From the NCBI GenBank assembly GCA_964016875.1, contig OZ024728.1, positions 28,691,328-28,755,327 of the forward strand: a stretch of DNA of 64,000 nt, written 5' to 3'. Position numbers and translations under genes: made by a program. Shown here one piece after another: positions 12,345-23,037 of this stretch; position 1 is the stretch's first letter, and each line of letters begins with the position of its first letter. Origin of the DNA: Fallopia convolvulus. Lineage: Eukaryota > Streptophyta > Magnoliopsida > Caryophyllales > Polygonaceae. The notes below the pieces were generated by a model. The model made no database searches, was not told the origin of the DNA, and saw nothing but the letters and a program-made list of their open reading frames with translations.

Positions 12345-13018
12345 CGTTCCTACACGGTCATACAACTCTTCTTCTCATCGTTGTATTCCAATTCTATGGC
12401 ACTTATCACCCCTCTGCCTAGGTGCGAAAGCGTGACCTCTCACCCTTCACAATATATCAACACTTCTAATCGCTGGTCAAGCATCCACGAGAGCACTTGC
12501 CAAAAACACATATAGGCTTTCTATTGAAGGGGTACGGTTCTCTGTCACACGAACCATACATAGAAATAACTTTCTCGATGACAAACTACACACATGCTAT
12601 GTTGAGAACGGTACTAGCATAGAGAAAATGTTCAAGAACTTCACAAATGATGAAAACACTTTGAAATCCGTTTTCACACATATCACACACAAGTAAACAC
12701 TTTTTCATAAAACAATCAGTTCGGGACTAGTTCTCCAAAACCAATCCTATGAGCACAACACAATATCTAAGAAGAATTTCATAGAAACTAAGCAAGTCGT
12801 AAACGACTTGACTCGGTAATGAATTTCCAAATGCGGAAGTGAATCACGAACTTGGTAAAACAATTCCCTAAAAGAATCATATAAGATTTTATAAGAGATA
12901 TGAAGTTTTCGGTGTAAAGAATACGTTAAAAGGATTTGAAGAATCCAAATTGCTCCAACTCCCAAAATAACCTAACCCGACAAATTTCTAACACTAATTC
13001 TAATTAACAAAGGAAACC
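12100..13018. other. Unassigned sequence with a CA-type microsatellite
   Basis: No gene or element end was recognised. A (CA)n-rich tract occupies about 12280-12350, interrupted by ACGTACATATCTACACATTC. The 105-codon plus-strand frame over it (12104-12421) is an artefact of the tract, giving alternating His and Thr. The right edge is the target site of the next element. Confidence 0.6.
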
Positions 13019-13023
13019 CATAC

Positions 13024-13064
13024 TGATGCGACCCTAGAGTCACAAGGGGCGGATCTAGGCTCGA
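13024..13064 (-). repeat. 41-bp remnant of the 3' LTR
   Basis: TGATGCGACCCTAGAGTCAC and the following bases up to GGCTCGA are identical to the end of the full LTR at 14430-14470. After 13064 the sequence switches to gag-internal DNA. Only the distal tip of the LTR survives, adjacent to the target duplication CATAC. Confidence 0.9.
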
Positions 13065-13841
13065 GTATGGGCTCGGGTTCGGCGTCGGATAGCAAAGACA
13101 AGGTCATGGTGATCGGCTTGTCCGACGTCGTAAGCTCAATCAAATAAGGCGCTGTCGTAGGTGAGGGCTCGACGTCTAGTTGAGACGGGACCTCGACGAT
13201 TGGCATTGGCGCCACTGGTGTGGTATCCTCGGTGAGGACTAGCTCGCTGGCATGTCACTCGGCACATTACTCGGAACGGGTGCCGATTGTGGTTGAGGTG
13301 CCAAGATGGTCTCGATGATGGGCTCGCTTGGCACCGACGCCAATGGTGGTTGGGGTGTCGAAACGAGTGTGGGATGGAAACGTGCCATGTAGTCGACCAT
13401 TTGGCGCTCTAAGGCCGCAAACCTGTCCTCAAGGCTAGGACTCTCGGCCACGGGAGAGGGCGAGGGCTCAACCGAAGGGGTCGGTCTTGGGACATGGTGC
13501 GCCAAGGCTGGATTCTTGGCGCGGGAGCCCGCGTTGTGGACTCGAGCACGTGGGCGCCGAGGAGGCGGACTCCACTCCCGCTCGTCGTAGGAACGATGTC
13601 GGGGTTTGGGAGCTTCGCGTGGGCGCCTTGGAGGCGGAGTCCAATCCCGCTCGTCGTAGGAACGATGCCGGGGTTTGGGAGTTTCTCCATAGTAGCGGGC
13701 CCGATTCTCGGGAAGCCGATATGGTGGGATCCAATCCGGGTGGTCTCTTGGAAGCGGCTTATAGGAACGAGTGTTGACTCGTCGATGTGGCCGATCCCAA
13801 GAGTCCGAATCGTCCCAAATTTCCGAGCAGGTCCAAGACAT
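13065..13841 (-). pseudogene. Truncated Gypsy gag (N-terminal half)
   Basis: The frame opens at ATG 13841 and runs about 200 codons before a shift near 13240; a second frame continues the Pro/Glu-rich text until it enters the LTR remnant. It is an Arg/Pro-rich gag N-terminus. A 22-residue unit with PKPRHRSYDER-(D/E)-W is tandemly duplicated (about 13560-13690). DWIPPYRLPENRA resembles a stretch in the polyprotein at 42493 (DWIPRPKLPENRA), so the two families are related. A heptad-like LEDRFAALERQMVDYMARF segment also matches the LEARFSNLETVL region of that protein. The capsid core, knuckle and pol are deleted. Confidence 0.8.
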
Positions 13842-14415
13842 GGCTTGCCCCTCGGTTTTTTTTTCTTTTTTTGTGTTTTTTTTTCTTTTTTTTTTATACT
13901 ACTAGAGATCTTCCACAATCCGAAAGATTCTCTTACAATAGGAAAATATTTAAACTAACCTAGAAAGAAATAACAAGGAGATCTTTTATAAGATAAGATC
14001 TCGTACACAAGGAAATAAAATCAAAACACACAAAAATGCAAAATAACTTAAAAAAATAAAACCCTATCTTTTTTTTTTGAAAGCCGATTTTTTTTCTTAC
14101 TAAACCTAATAACTAGATAGGATCAAGGCTAATCAATTATGATCTTCCTATAAGAGACAACCAAATGGATAAGGCAATAAAAATCACGGCTGGTTTATCA
14201 AATCTCACAAATGTCATGCGTGGAACCCTCTGCATGCGTGGATCAAAATTTTCACATAAATATATGGCAATATAATATTTGTATGTGGGCACTTTCCCGT
14301 TCGGCTGACTTTGCATATGGAGGTGCGCAACAATCGAACAAGAACGCAGTTATGGCGCGATGGTGATGCAGCGCCGATCAAGCCGTTGGAGAAGGGACAC
14401 GTTCGAGCCGCCTTT

Positions 14416-14427
14416 GCTCTGATACTA
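14416..14427 (-). promoter_or_regulatory. Primer-binding site of the 13024-15058 element
   Basis: Read on the minus strand this is TAGTATCAGAGC, a one-base variant of the usual initiator-Met site, two bases from the LTR end at 14430. It fixes the element's orientation. Confidence 0.8.
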
Positions 14428-14429
14428 AT

Positions 14430-15058
14430 TGATGCGACCCTAGAGTCACAAGGGGCGGATCTAGGCTCGAAACGTTCGGATCTTCTCCGACAAATAGTAA
14501 CCAGATAGATTTGAGGCTGAAGCCTAGACTTTGAGATGAGAGGTGAAGTGAAAGGATTGAGAAGGGGACCTAGTTTGACGTAGGCCAGGAGAGTATGGGG
14601 TCGGGAAAAGAATAGGGTGACGCCCGGGCCAAAGGGGAGGAGAAACTCGACTCAAAACTCTGGCTTAATTCATTTTGGACGTAGGTTGAAAGGATTCCCG
14701 AGTGCCTCTTATATAGAGAGCAAGCTCGAAACCCTAGGTACAAAGAAGGGGATCGGATTGGGCCTAGCATGCAATCAAGGCCCACATCCGAAAAGCCCAT
14801 AAATCTAATAATAGTAAAGCTATAAATGGAAAGGTGCAACAAACCCTATTGGGCCTTATTCTACCATAATGGGCCGATTTCTTAAGCATAAGAGAACACA
14901 CGCCTAAAATTGTAAAGACGGAATGTAAATGACGGAAATAGAAATAATAACATAAATAGTACATAAATGAGACTAAGTCCTAATCCAAGGGGGTCTCCAA
15001 GGTCTAGGCCGTCTCGGGTCCGTCGGAGCTGGGTCCGAGCCTAGGCAGGGTCGTATCA
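14430..15058 (-). repeat. Complete 5' LTR (629 bp)
   Basis: On the minus strand the LTR starts TGATACGACCC and ends GGGTCGCATCA, an extended imperfect inverted terminus. A TATATAAG box lies at 14715-14708. It matches the solo LTR at 18849-19477 at nearly every position inspected. Confidence 0.92.
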
Positions 15059-15063
15059 CATAC

Positions 15064-15607
15064 TTAGACAAATATAACCCTAACATGCAAATTGAATTTA
15101 AATAAGAATTCCACCCTATATTCAAAACCATGATGAACCACTTCATCAAATAACTAGAATTCTACAACCAGGATCCCACAACCTTATCTACAAACATTTT
15201 AAAACTTACACCCTTCATCCATGAACTGCCCAAACTACCACCCATGACTACTCAGCCACCAATCTTTTTCACTCCAACTACCCATTCCTACATTACCCAA
15301 GACCTATAACAACTCAACATAGAACAAAACGGAAGGAAATACTCACTAGATAACAAGGGAAGGGATGAGAGCAAAGAGATGTGGCCGATTGGTTGTTTAT
15401 TGGAAAGAAGAAAGGGACGAGGGGGACGATGAGGTAGGAGCTTAGTGGTGGCACATGGGATGCGTGAACATGAGTAAAGGCAGAGAAAATTTTATAAAGC
15501 TAGGTTCTTATGATAAATACATGTCTCTCGTCTTAAGATAAGGTCAAAAACTCAACATAGAAGTAATTGACTTCAGAAAAGTATATGGACTTAAAGAATA
15601 AGAACAA
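15064..15607. other. Unassigned sequence between two elements
   Basis: No gene was recognised. The right edge holds the left copy of the 9-bp target duplication TAAGAACAA (15599-15607). The sequence resumes after the Mutator-like element at 16801. Confidence 0.5.
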
Positions 15608-16800
15608 GAGTCTTTTGTCGGAAATCACCCGTATAATAGGCCATATTAGAGAAAACCACCCGCTCAATAACAAATTACCGCAAACCACCCAAATGATGGT
15701 CTCCGTTCGCCAACTAACACCTGTTTCCATTTTACCGTCTAAAAATCGTTAAATATATACAATTACAACTTCACCCCTCTAATCTTTATAATATAATAAT
15801 TCTGTATTCATTTTTAAGAGGAAAAAAATAACATAATTTTTTTAATCAATTAAAAAAATAAATGCCCAAATTATTCCAGATCTACAGCTTAAAAATGCTT
15901 TGACATTGCTCCACCACTATTCGCGCCTACCTCTCACCCTTGGTCGTCCTCCCTGCCTTGGCAATTCAGCGAATATGGTGCTGCTCTTATCCTCCTCGTC
16001 CTCCCTGCCTTGGCGATTCAAGGAACTGAAATAACCTTGAATCCAAATCTAGAACTTAATGGTGATTCCGCTCCTATCTTCCTCGTCCCCATCGCGCTGC
16101 TCGTCGACCTCCGACCACTCGTTGGTGCTCGGCGAGCTTAGCCCCGTTTGATGCTTGTATCCCTCAGGAACACACAATCCAACAAGCAGATCTGGGCTTG
16201 GTCTCACGCGCGCAGATCTAGGCAGTTGGTGTGGCGGGGTTTGGTCTCGCTTGGGCTCGGGCCGGCTTGCGTCGGGGCAGTTCAGGGGCCTGAAGAGAGA
16301 CCGAAGATCTGGGCTCAGGTGAGGAGTGGTTTGGAGCATAGAAGCACAGATCCGGGACCAACAGGGTCGGGCGAGCGAGGTGGTTCGAGGCTGGGCTTGG
16401 GTGCACAGATCTGGTTCGGGAGGGCTTGTTCAGAGCAGCCCGTTCATGGCTGATTGAAGATGGAGGCAGTGAGGGGATAAGAGATTCATGTTTCTAGGTT
16501 TTAATTAGGAATTTTTTACTAGAGAGGGTAGATTTTAATTAGGAATTTTAGTTTGATTTTTTGGCAAAACAAATTTAGTTTGATTTTGAATTAAAATAAA
16601 ACAAATTAGGAATTTTATTTTAATTTTGCATTTAAATAAAAACAAAATAGTGTATCTAACGATTTGTTAACGGAAGTATGAGGGAGGGTGGTTAATTGTT
16701 AACGGAGATAGGTATAAGGGTGGTTTGCGGTAATTTGTTATTGGGCGGGTGGTTTTTTCTAATATGGCCTATTATACGGGTGGTTTCCGACAAAAGACTC
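15608..16800. mobile_element. Non-autonomous Mutator-like element (Pack-MULE candidate)
   Basis: Terminal inverted repeats of about 83 bp, starting GAGTCTTTTGTCGGAAA at each end, differ at only a few positions and continue as a weaker match beyond 100 bp. The element is flanked by a perfect 9-bp duplication, TAAGAACAA (15599-15607 and 16801-16809). Long inverted repeats with a 9-bp duplication are diagnostic of Mutator-like elements. No transposase is present. The centre (about 15900-16450) is much more GC-rich than the ends and carries a minus-strand open frame (16049-16339, 96 codons) and internally duplicated CTCCCTGCCTTGGC words, as expected of captured gene fragments. I did not recognise the source gene. 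Confidence 0.92.
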
Positions 16801-16999
16801 TAAGAACAATGACTATCTTAAAGACTATGTGTTCATATATAAAGATTATGAATACCTGCATAGGATTTGCCTATTAGATAGCTTAGCCAACTAGGAAAAC
16901 TTTATATTATAAAATCTTGGTAAAAAACTAAGTCACTCGAGGTTACTTGCAAGCTAAGCAATCTTGACACGTAATTCGAGGAACATAAAATAATAATAA

Positions 17000-19900
17000 A
17001 ACGCACTCGAGAATTACATCGGGAACTTGTTGAGGAGCATCAAAATTTATGGAGGAATTTGCCTTTTGAAGGTGACATGGGGTGCAATGTAGGGCAAGAG
17101 AACGAAAAAGAGGGTGGAGATAGGAGGGAAAGAGGCTTAAATGGAAGTAAGAATTTTCACGAGGATTAGGGAAAAGTTAGGGATGGTAATATAGTGAAAA
17201 AAGGGATGGGATATAAATCTTTAGAAGAAAATAAGAAGGGAGGGACGTGGAAGAGAAGGATGAGGGGACGGGCAAGTGAGGAAAAAGGAGATGGACTAGA
17301 AAAGGATAAGAAAAGGAAAATGAGAGGGGATGATGGTGATTTTATGGTGACTGATAATGACGAGGTTAAGGAAATGGAAAAGAAACAAAAATCTATATTG
17401 GCAGGAGAGACGATGAATATCTCTGGCTAGAACCAATGAATCTTTTAAGCTCCAATTGTCGGGGATTAGGGACAACCCGTGTAATTGGAAGACTCACTAA
17501 CTAAGTGAGAATAGAGGCCTCGAGTGTGGTATTTCTTATGGAAATAAGGAGTAACCGTAAGAAAATCGAAGAGGTGAGAATAAAGTTGAACTTTGAGGAT
17601 TGTATCACAGTGCATCTGATTGGACAATGAGGTGGTTTAAGTTTACTTTGGGAGGAAGGTGTTGATGTCTCTCTGTAGTCTTTCGCATCCCATCATATTG
17701 ATGTGAACATTTGTTTTAGGAGAAACGAGGAGCAATGGAGGTTTATAGTCGTATGGATGGCCAAAGAGATATGAGAAAAAGTGGATGTGGGAGCTACTTA
17801 AGCAGCTAAAAGAAGAGGAGTATGAGGATTGGATGTGTGCGGGGGATTTAAACCAAGTCTTACGGACGAATTATAGGGAAGGTGGTTCCAATCTGAATAG
17901 GAGTGACATGATAGCTTTTCGAGACACGATGGAAGGGTGTTAGTTAGAGAAGTTGATTTAGACTAGAAAAAAATTCACATGGGATAATGGATGATGCATG
18001 TTTGATTTCATCCAAAAAAATTGAATGTGGTTTTGCAAACGAGAAGTGGCTTCTGATTTTTCCGAGGGTAGAGTGAGGAATATGGAGAGAGAAGGATCAG
18101 AGCATGTTCCAATCATGGTAGAAGCTTTTAGGCAATAAGAGAAGTTCGAAGAAGAGATAAGAGGGTGGAAACCGAGATTTGAAGCAATATGCTTGCACCA
18201 TGAGGGATATCAAGTAGTGATTAATAACGCATGGTGGAATCCTAATTGTAGAGATGAAGATGGAGTAGTTGGAAAACATGATCGTTGTATGGAGGAGATA
18301 TGTGATTGGAACAAGAAGACTTTTGGTAATATTTTATCAAAGTTGAAACAAGATAAGGAGAAGTTGCAAAAACTAAATAAGGGTAGAATGAATGGTGATT
18401 TGGTGGCTAAAAGACGGTATTTAGAAAGAGAGAGAGGAGGGGATTTTGATGGTGAAGGAAGATATGATGTGGGTGTAGAAGGCAAAGGAACATAATTTGA
18501 AATGGATGGGGGATAGGAATACATCCTTTTTCCATAAGAAGGCTAGTGCAAGGCATAAAATAAATAAACCGAGACATCTTGTTGATGATAAAGAAATGGA
18601 GTGGTGTAGTAGGAATAACATGGAGAGAGAGTGGAGGTGAATTATTTTAAGGAGATATTTAAATCTGGTCATAACATACATAATCTTTCGGCTCCTCAAG
18701 GAATCTCACCTATATTGATGTATGAGGAAAACTCTCAGCTTACACGTCCATTCACTGGTGATGAGGTATTTTTTGCCCTTTCTTCTATGTATCCTATAAA
18801 ATCCACGGGCCTTGATGGTATGCTAACTTTGTTTTTCCAAAAACATTATGATACGACCCTGCCTAGGCTCGGACCTAGCTCCGACGGACCCGAGACGGCC
18901 TAGACTTTGGAGACCCCCTTGGATTAGGACTTAGTCTCATTTATGTACTATTTATGTTATTATTTCTATTTCCGTCATTTACATTCCGTCTTTACTATTT
19001 TAGGCGTGTGTTCTCTTATGCTTAAGAGACCGGCCCATTATGGTAGAATAAGGCCCAATAGGGTTTGTTGCACCTTTCCATTTATAGCTTTACTATTATT
19101 AGATTTATGGGCTTTTTGGATGTGGGTCTTGATTGCATGCTAGGCCCAATCCGATCCCCTTCTTTGTACCTAGGGTTTCGAGCTTGCTCTCTATATAAGA
19201 GGCACTCGGGACTCCTTTTAACCTACGTCGAAAATGAATTAAGCTAGAGCTTTGAGTCGAGTTTCTCCTCCCCTTTGGCCCGGGCGTCACCCTATTCTTT
19301 TCCCGACCCCATACTCTCCCGGCCTACGTCAAACTAGGCCCCCTTCTCAATCCTTTCACTTCACCTCTCATCTCAAAGTCTAGGCTTCGGCCTCAAATCT
19401 ATCCGGTTACTATTTGTCGAAGAAGATCCGAACGTTTCGAGCCTAGATCCGCCCCTTGTGACCCTAGGGTCGCATCACATTAGCATATCGTTAGGGATGA
19501 AGTTACGAATTTTATCCTTATTTTAAATAGGGGTGACCTACTTGATAATCTAAATCATATTTACATTGGTTTAATCCTTAAAGTTGTTGACCTTTTCAAT
19601 ATGAAGGATTTCATAACTATAAGCTTATGCAATGTGTTCTACAAACTGGTTTTGAAAGAGATTGCTAAAAGGTTAAAAGGAGTGCGTCACAAGGTTATTT
19701 CCTTATCACATATCACTTTTATACAGGGGAAAGAATCACAGACAATGTTCTAGAAACTTTTGAATTGTTCCATTTTATGAAGAAGAAGAACTCAGGCAAG
19801 GCAAGGTATATGGTGCTAAAACGAGATATGGTGAAGGCTTATGACAGAGTAGAATGGGATTTTCTAAAACAAATGATGTATCAATTAGGGTGGGGAGATA

Positions 19901-20373
19901 AAAAAATATCATCTTTGAGCAAGTAAAGGAGAAAATATGGAGGAAAACTAACACATGGAAAGCAATTCGGTTTACTACATGCCTTGCTTCATGCTGCCAT
20001 ATAGGCCTTGTAGAGAGATCGAGCAACGTATGAGTGAGTGACTTCGTATGAGGATCAAATGAGGGGAAGAAGTGCTTTCATTAAATGAGTTCGAGTAAAA
20101 TATGTTTGCCAAAGAGGTGTGGTGGGCTTGGTTTTCATGATCTAGAGGGTTTTAACTTGGTAATGTTAGATCGTCAAGGGTGGATGCTTCTCCAGGAACT
20201 TGACTCATTAATTTGACATCTCTATAAGGCAAGGTATTATCCACACTCCTCCTTTATGGAAGCTTCTATTGGTTACTCTGCTATCTACAATTGGAGAAGC
20301 ATTGTGAAGGAAACAGAGGTGTTAGACTTAGGAATGGTATGGCAGGTGGGTAATGAAAGTAATTTAATTGTTT
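17000..20373 (+). pseudogene. Dead L1-type LINE (ORF1 tail, endonuclease, RT, zinc-binding region)
   Basis: In order: a Lys/Glu/Gly-rich ORF1 C-terminus (17194-17430); an AP-type endonuclease start with SNCRGLG at about 17440; further endonuclease text to about 18150; a linker; the RT N-terminal region with the FALSSMYPIKSTGLDGM stretch (18750-18820); RT text with ISLCNVFYK (about 19615-19650) and KAYDRVEWDFL (19825-19865); and the downstream LPKRCGGLGFHDLEGFNL and KARYYPHSSF segments (about 20105-20275). RT motifs after the first catalytic block are deleted near 19915. Many stops and shifts are present. A solo LTR (18849-19477) splits the RT. The 3' end is cut by Athila sequence at 20374, so no poly(A) tail is seen. 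Confidence 0.88.
18849..19477 (+). mobile_element. Solo LTR (629 bp) inside the LINE
   Basis: The LTR runs from TGATACGACCC to GGGTCGCATCA and is flanked by CATTA on both sides (18844-18848 and 19478-19482). It has a TATATAAG box at 19192-19199. It is the same family and length as the LTR at 14430-15058, in the opposite orientation. A solo LTR with its target duplication is the product of recombination between the two LTRs of a full element. Confidence 0.95.
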
Positions 20374-22558
20374 CCAGCGCTTTCCACCATTAGGCCGTCT
20401 GTGATTCTCTCCCTTTCCAGATGTTCCAAGAATATTTTCTAGCCGCTTCAAAGTTTATCAGGTGAGTTCGTTTTCTTTTCCCTATTTCTTTCTTTTTACC
20501 TTGCTTTGTTCTTACAGTGGGGACACTGTTTAGTTTAAGTATGGGGTAGGAAGGAAAAGAAAACTCTTGTGTTGTTTTTGTGTTTTTCATGTTTTGCTTT
20601 GATATCTCTTATTGGTTCAAGTTGTTGAGTTGCTTTCTTTATAAAAAAAATGAAAAAAAATTGAAAATTGAAAAATTCACAAAAAGATTTTTAGGACGGA
20701 TATGATGATACCCTTGTCTTATAAAGTTCTATGATAGTAATTCCTTGCATGATCATGTAAATCCTTTGACATGTTTTGATAGTTTAGCCCAAATCTTCCA
20801 TGAAAATGTTTTTATGTGAATTTTTAAGCTTGTGATGAAATTTGAGCACATATGACTTCTAAGTATGAGTTAGTTGCAATCCAACAAAAATTGACATTGT
20901 GAGATTATTTTAGCCTTAACTCTTTCTTGTGTGATTTTACTCTCCTATTGCATATTATCTCTTGATATTGATATGGTTATTTATTTCTTGAAGCCTGTAT
21001 GAGATATTAGTTCATTACTTGTGGATTAGATGATAGAGAACTTATTTTCATTAGCCTTATTATTCCCTATCTACTTTGCATTGTCCTTTCTTTTTGTAGG
21101 CAATGTTTTGAGCCTTTAAGCCTATTTTTGTAAGCTCCACAAAATTATTCCTAGATAATGAAAGCTTGACCCTATCCGAAGATTAGGACTTTGTTAGGTT
21201 GGAATTTGTTTTGATGAGTGTGATGTATTGGTTAAAAAAGTGGGATGGGTGCTATAGGAGTCTCATTGTTGATCAAAAGTTGTAAAAAAGGGATTTTTGG
21301 CTTGCAAAAGAATGCACGAGTTAGTAAAAGCAAGGAAAAGAGGAACAAGAAAGAAGATGCAGACGTCGATATTGACCCTAGTAGCGTCGGTACAGACCTC
21401 CTCCCAGAAGAAAAAAAAACAGAATAAATCAGCAGAAAATTTAGAAAAAAAAGGGAGAAGTATGAATAAGTGCATAAGAAAATAAAGAAGAAAAGCCAAT
21501 AATTCCTTTATATATGTTTCATGAGACTTAGATGGGATATTTGTGGGTTAATTAGGAAAAAAGAGATGAGTATGTGCTTTAATGTTTAGAGGCTTTGGTA
21601 TGTTGTTTTGTGAGTTTTGGTGAGTTGTGTGACGTTGTAAGTTTAGGAGTCTTCATTCCCGAATTTTTAACACCACATGACCAAAATATTTCCATGCTTG
21701 CAGAATACATCAACAGACCCCTGTACTTATACTTTTTTTCCTATTGGACCCCTGTACTAAAAAATGTTCAAACAGACCCCTGTATTGCCCCCAATTTTGC
21801 CTATTGAACACTTTCAATCTTATTCTCCTTCCAGTGTACATCACACGCCTTATGTGTCATGTTATTTTGCCAAATAAGCCAAAATGGTCAAATACGTACA
21901 TGTTATTTTGCCTATTGAACACTTTCAAGTCTTCACGCGCCTTATGTAACATGTACGTATTTTGCCAAAATAACATGTATGTATTTGACCATTTTGGCTT
22001 ATTTGGCAAAATAACATGACACATAAGGTGCATGATGTACACTGGAAGGAGAATAAGATTGAAAGTGTTCAATAGGCAAAATTGGGGGCAGTATAGGGGT
22101 CTGTTTGAACATTTTTTAGTACAGGGGTCCAATAGGAAAAAAATATAAGTACAGGGGTCTGTTGATGTATTCTGCCCTTATTGTTATTACCAAGCCCCAT
22201 TACAACTCGGCCGAATGGAAGCTTCTATGAAGTTTTTCATTGAGCCTAAGTTCTCTTGATAATTCCGCTTGTTTTGACATCTTTGGTAGAGAGATTGGTA
22301 ATGTAACAATATCTATTAGTTTTTGCATATAGGATTGAGTTGAGAGTTGTTACTAAAAGCCTAAACACATGAGAGTTGAGTGAAAACACATATTCCTTGT
22401 GAGGTTGGATTGTGTGATGACGTTTAAGTCACTTGTCTAATTTTCACTTGTGCTGAATTTGCTTTTTGATAACGGCTATTACTTGATAGATGTGTTGATG
22501 GTTTTGATTTATGTTTAGTGATTGCTTGAGGACAAACAAGCTTAAGTATGGGGTATTT
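20374..22558 (+). mobile_element. 3' end of an Athila copy (post-ORF region to polypurine tract)
   Basis: The text from GCGCTTTCCACCATTAG onward matches 32870-33275, the 3' end of the envelope-position ORF and its downstream UTR in the next Athila copy, which identifies the family. The 5' part is missing at an abrupt junction with the LINE. No ORF of note is present. It ends with GCTTAAGTATGGGGTATTT, a plausible polypurine tract directly before an LTR. At 21365-21400 it carries another variant of the GTCGATA..GACC palindromic words discussed in the findings. Since one LTR (22559-23977) serves both this 3' end and the next 5' end, the pair looks like an LTR-sharing tandem made by unequal recombination. 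Confidence 0.8.
21700..22175. mobile_element. Foldback or MITE-like element with about 210-bp inverted arms
   Basis: The left arm (21700 to about 21910) and right arm (about 21966 to 22175) are near-perfect inverted copies starting GCAGAATACATCAACAGACC. A loop of roughly 55 bp holds a second, partial inverted copy of TACATGTTATTTTG. The arms contain spaced AGACCCCTGTA words. I could not find a clear target duplication (CCATGCTT on the left, CCTTATTG on the right). The two open frames on opposite strands (21744 and 21857) encode the same N-terminal peptide because of the palindrome. A transcript would form a long hairpin. Confidence 0.88.
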
Positions 22559-22884
22559 TGATGTCCGTTTTTTTAGCCTAGTTTTAATGTGTTTTCTAGG
22601 TTGTTAATTTAGGTCTTGTTTAAATATGTTTTTGTGTGTGTTGTGTGTTTTTTAGTATAGTTTGCATATTTTGTGAAAAGTATGGAAACTACGCTAGTTT
22701 TGTGCTTTTGTGTAGGTTTTGAAGTGGATTTGGAGCATTCGAGGACAATGAAGGAGAGGAGCATGCTAAGAGGAGGAAGAGAAGAAGGCAATGGAAGAAA
22801 CCCAAGAAAGTCCAAGAGAAGAGTGAAGTGGGAAAACAAGTCAATCCAGGCTCGTTATCGAGGCATTCAAGAAGAAATTCCCGA

Positions 22885-22935
22885 GTCCTACCGACCCTGA
22901 CGGAGTCGGTACCGAGGTCCCCGTGTCGGTAGGAC
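22885..22935. promoter_or_regulatory. Concentric dyad in LTR U3
   Basis: GTCCTACCGAC (22885-22895) and GTCGGTAGGAC (22925-22935) are perfect inverted partners, and the palindrome TCGGTACCGA (22906-22915) sits at their centre. The whole lies about 95-120 bp upstream of the TATA box. This could be a binding site for a dimeric protein or a cruciform; no binding factor can be named from sequence. Confidence 0.7.
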
Positions 22936-23029
22936 GTGACCGACTTAGTGCATTTAATAAAGATATTCTGAGAGCTTTTATGTTTAGCAGTTTTTATCTT
23001 TAAGGAACCTTTTTAGATAGATGTTTTAG

Positions 23030-23037
23030 TATAAATA
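23030..23037 (+). promoter_or_regulatory. TATA box of the Athila LTR
   Basis: TATAAATA lies in an AT-rich context, followed about 30 bp later by a pyrimidine-rich stretch (CTCTCTCTCCC) that would suit the transcription start. It is the only clear core promoter in the LTR. Confidence 0.7.

Larger units (their letters stand above)
13024..15058 (-). mobile_element. Ty3/Gypsy deletion derivative with intact target duplication
   Basis: The element is bounded by the 5-bp duplication CATAC (13019-13023 and 15059-15063). On the minus strand it consists of a complete 629-bp LTR (15058 to 14430), a primer site, a leader with a long A-rich tract, the N-terminal half of gag, and then only the last 41 bp of the second LTR (13064 to 13024). 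All of pol and most of the 3' LTR are gone, yet both outer ends and the target duplication are perfect, so the loss happened after insertion by an internal deletion. The solo LTR at 18849-19477 belongs to the same family. Confidence 0.92.

Noticed and set aside
12104..12421. 105-codon plus-strand ORF
   Set aside because: Its His/Thr-rich part is the translation of a CA microsatellite.
21744..22132. Two opposite-strand ORFs sharing an N-terminal peptide
   Set aside because: They are the mirror images produced by the foldback arms, not two genes.
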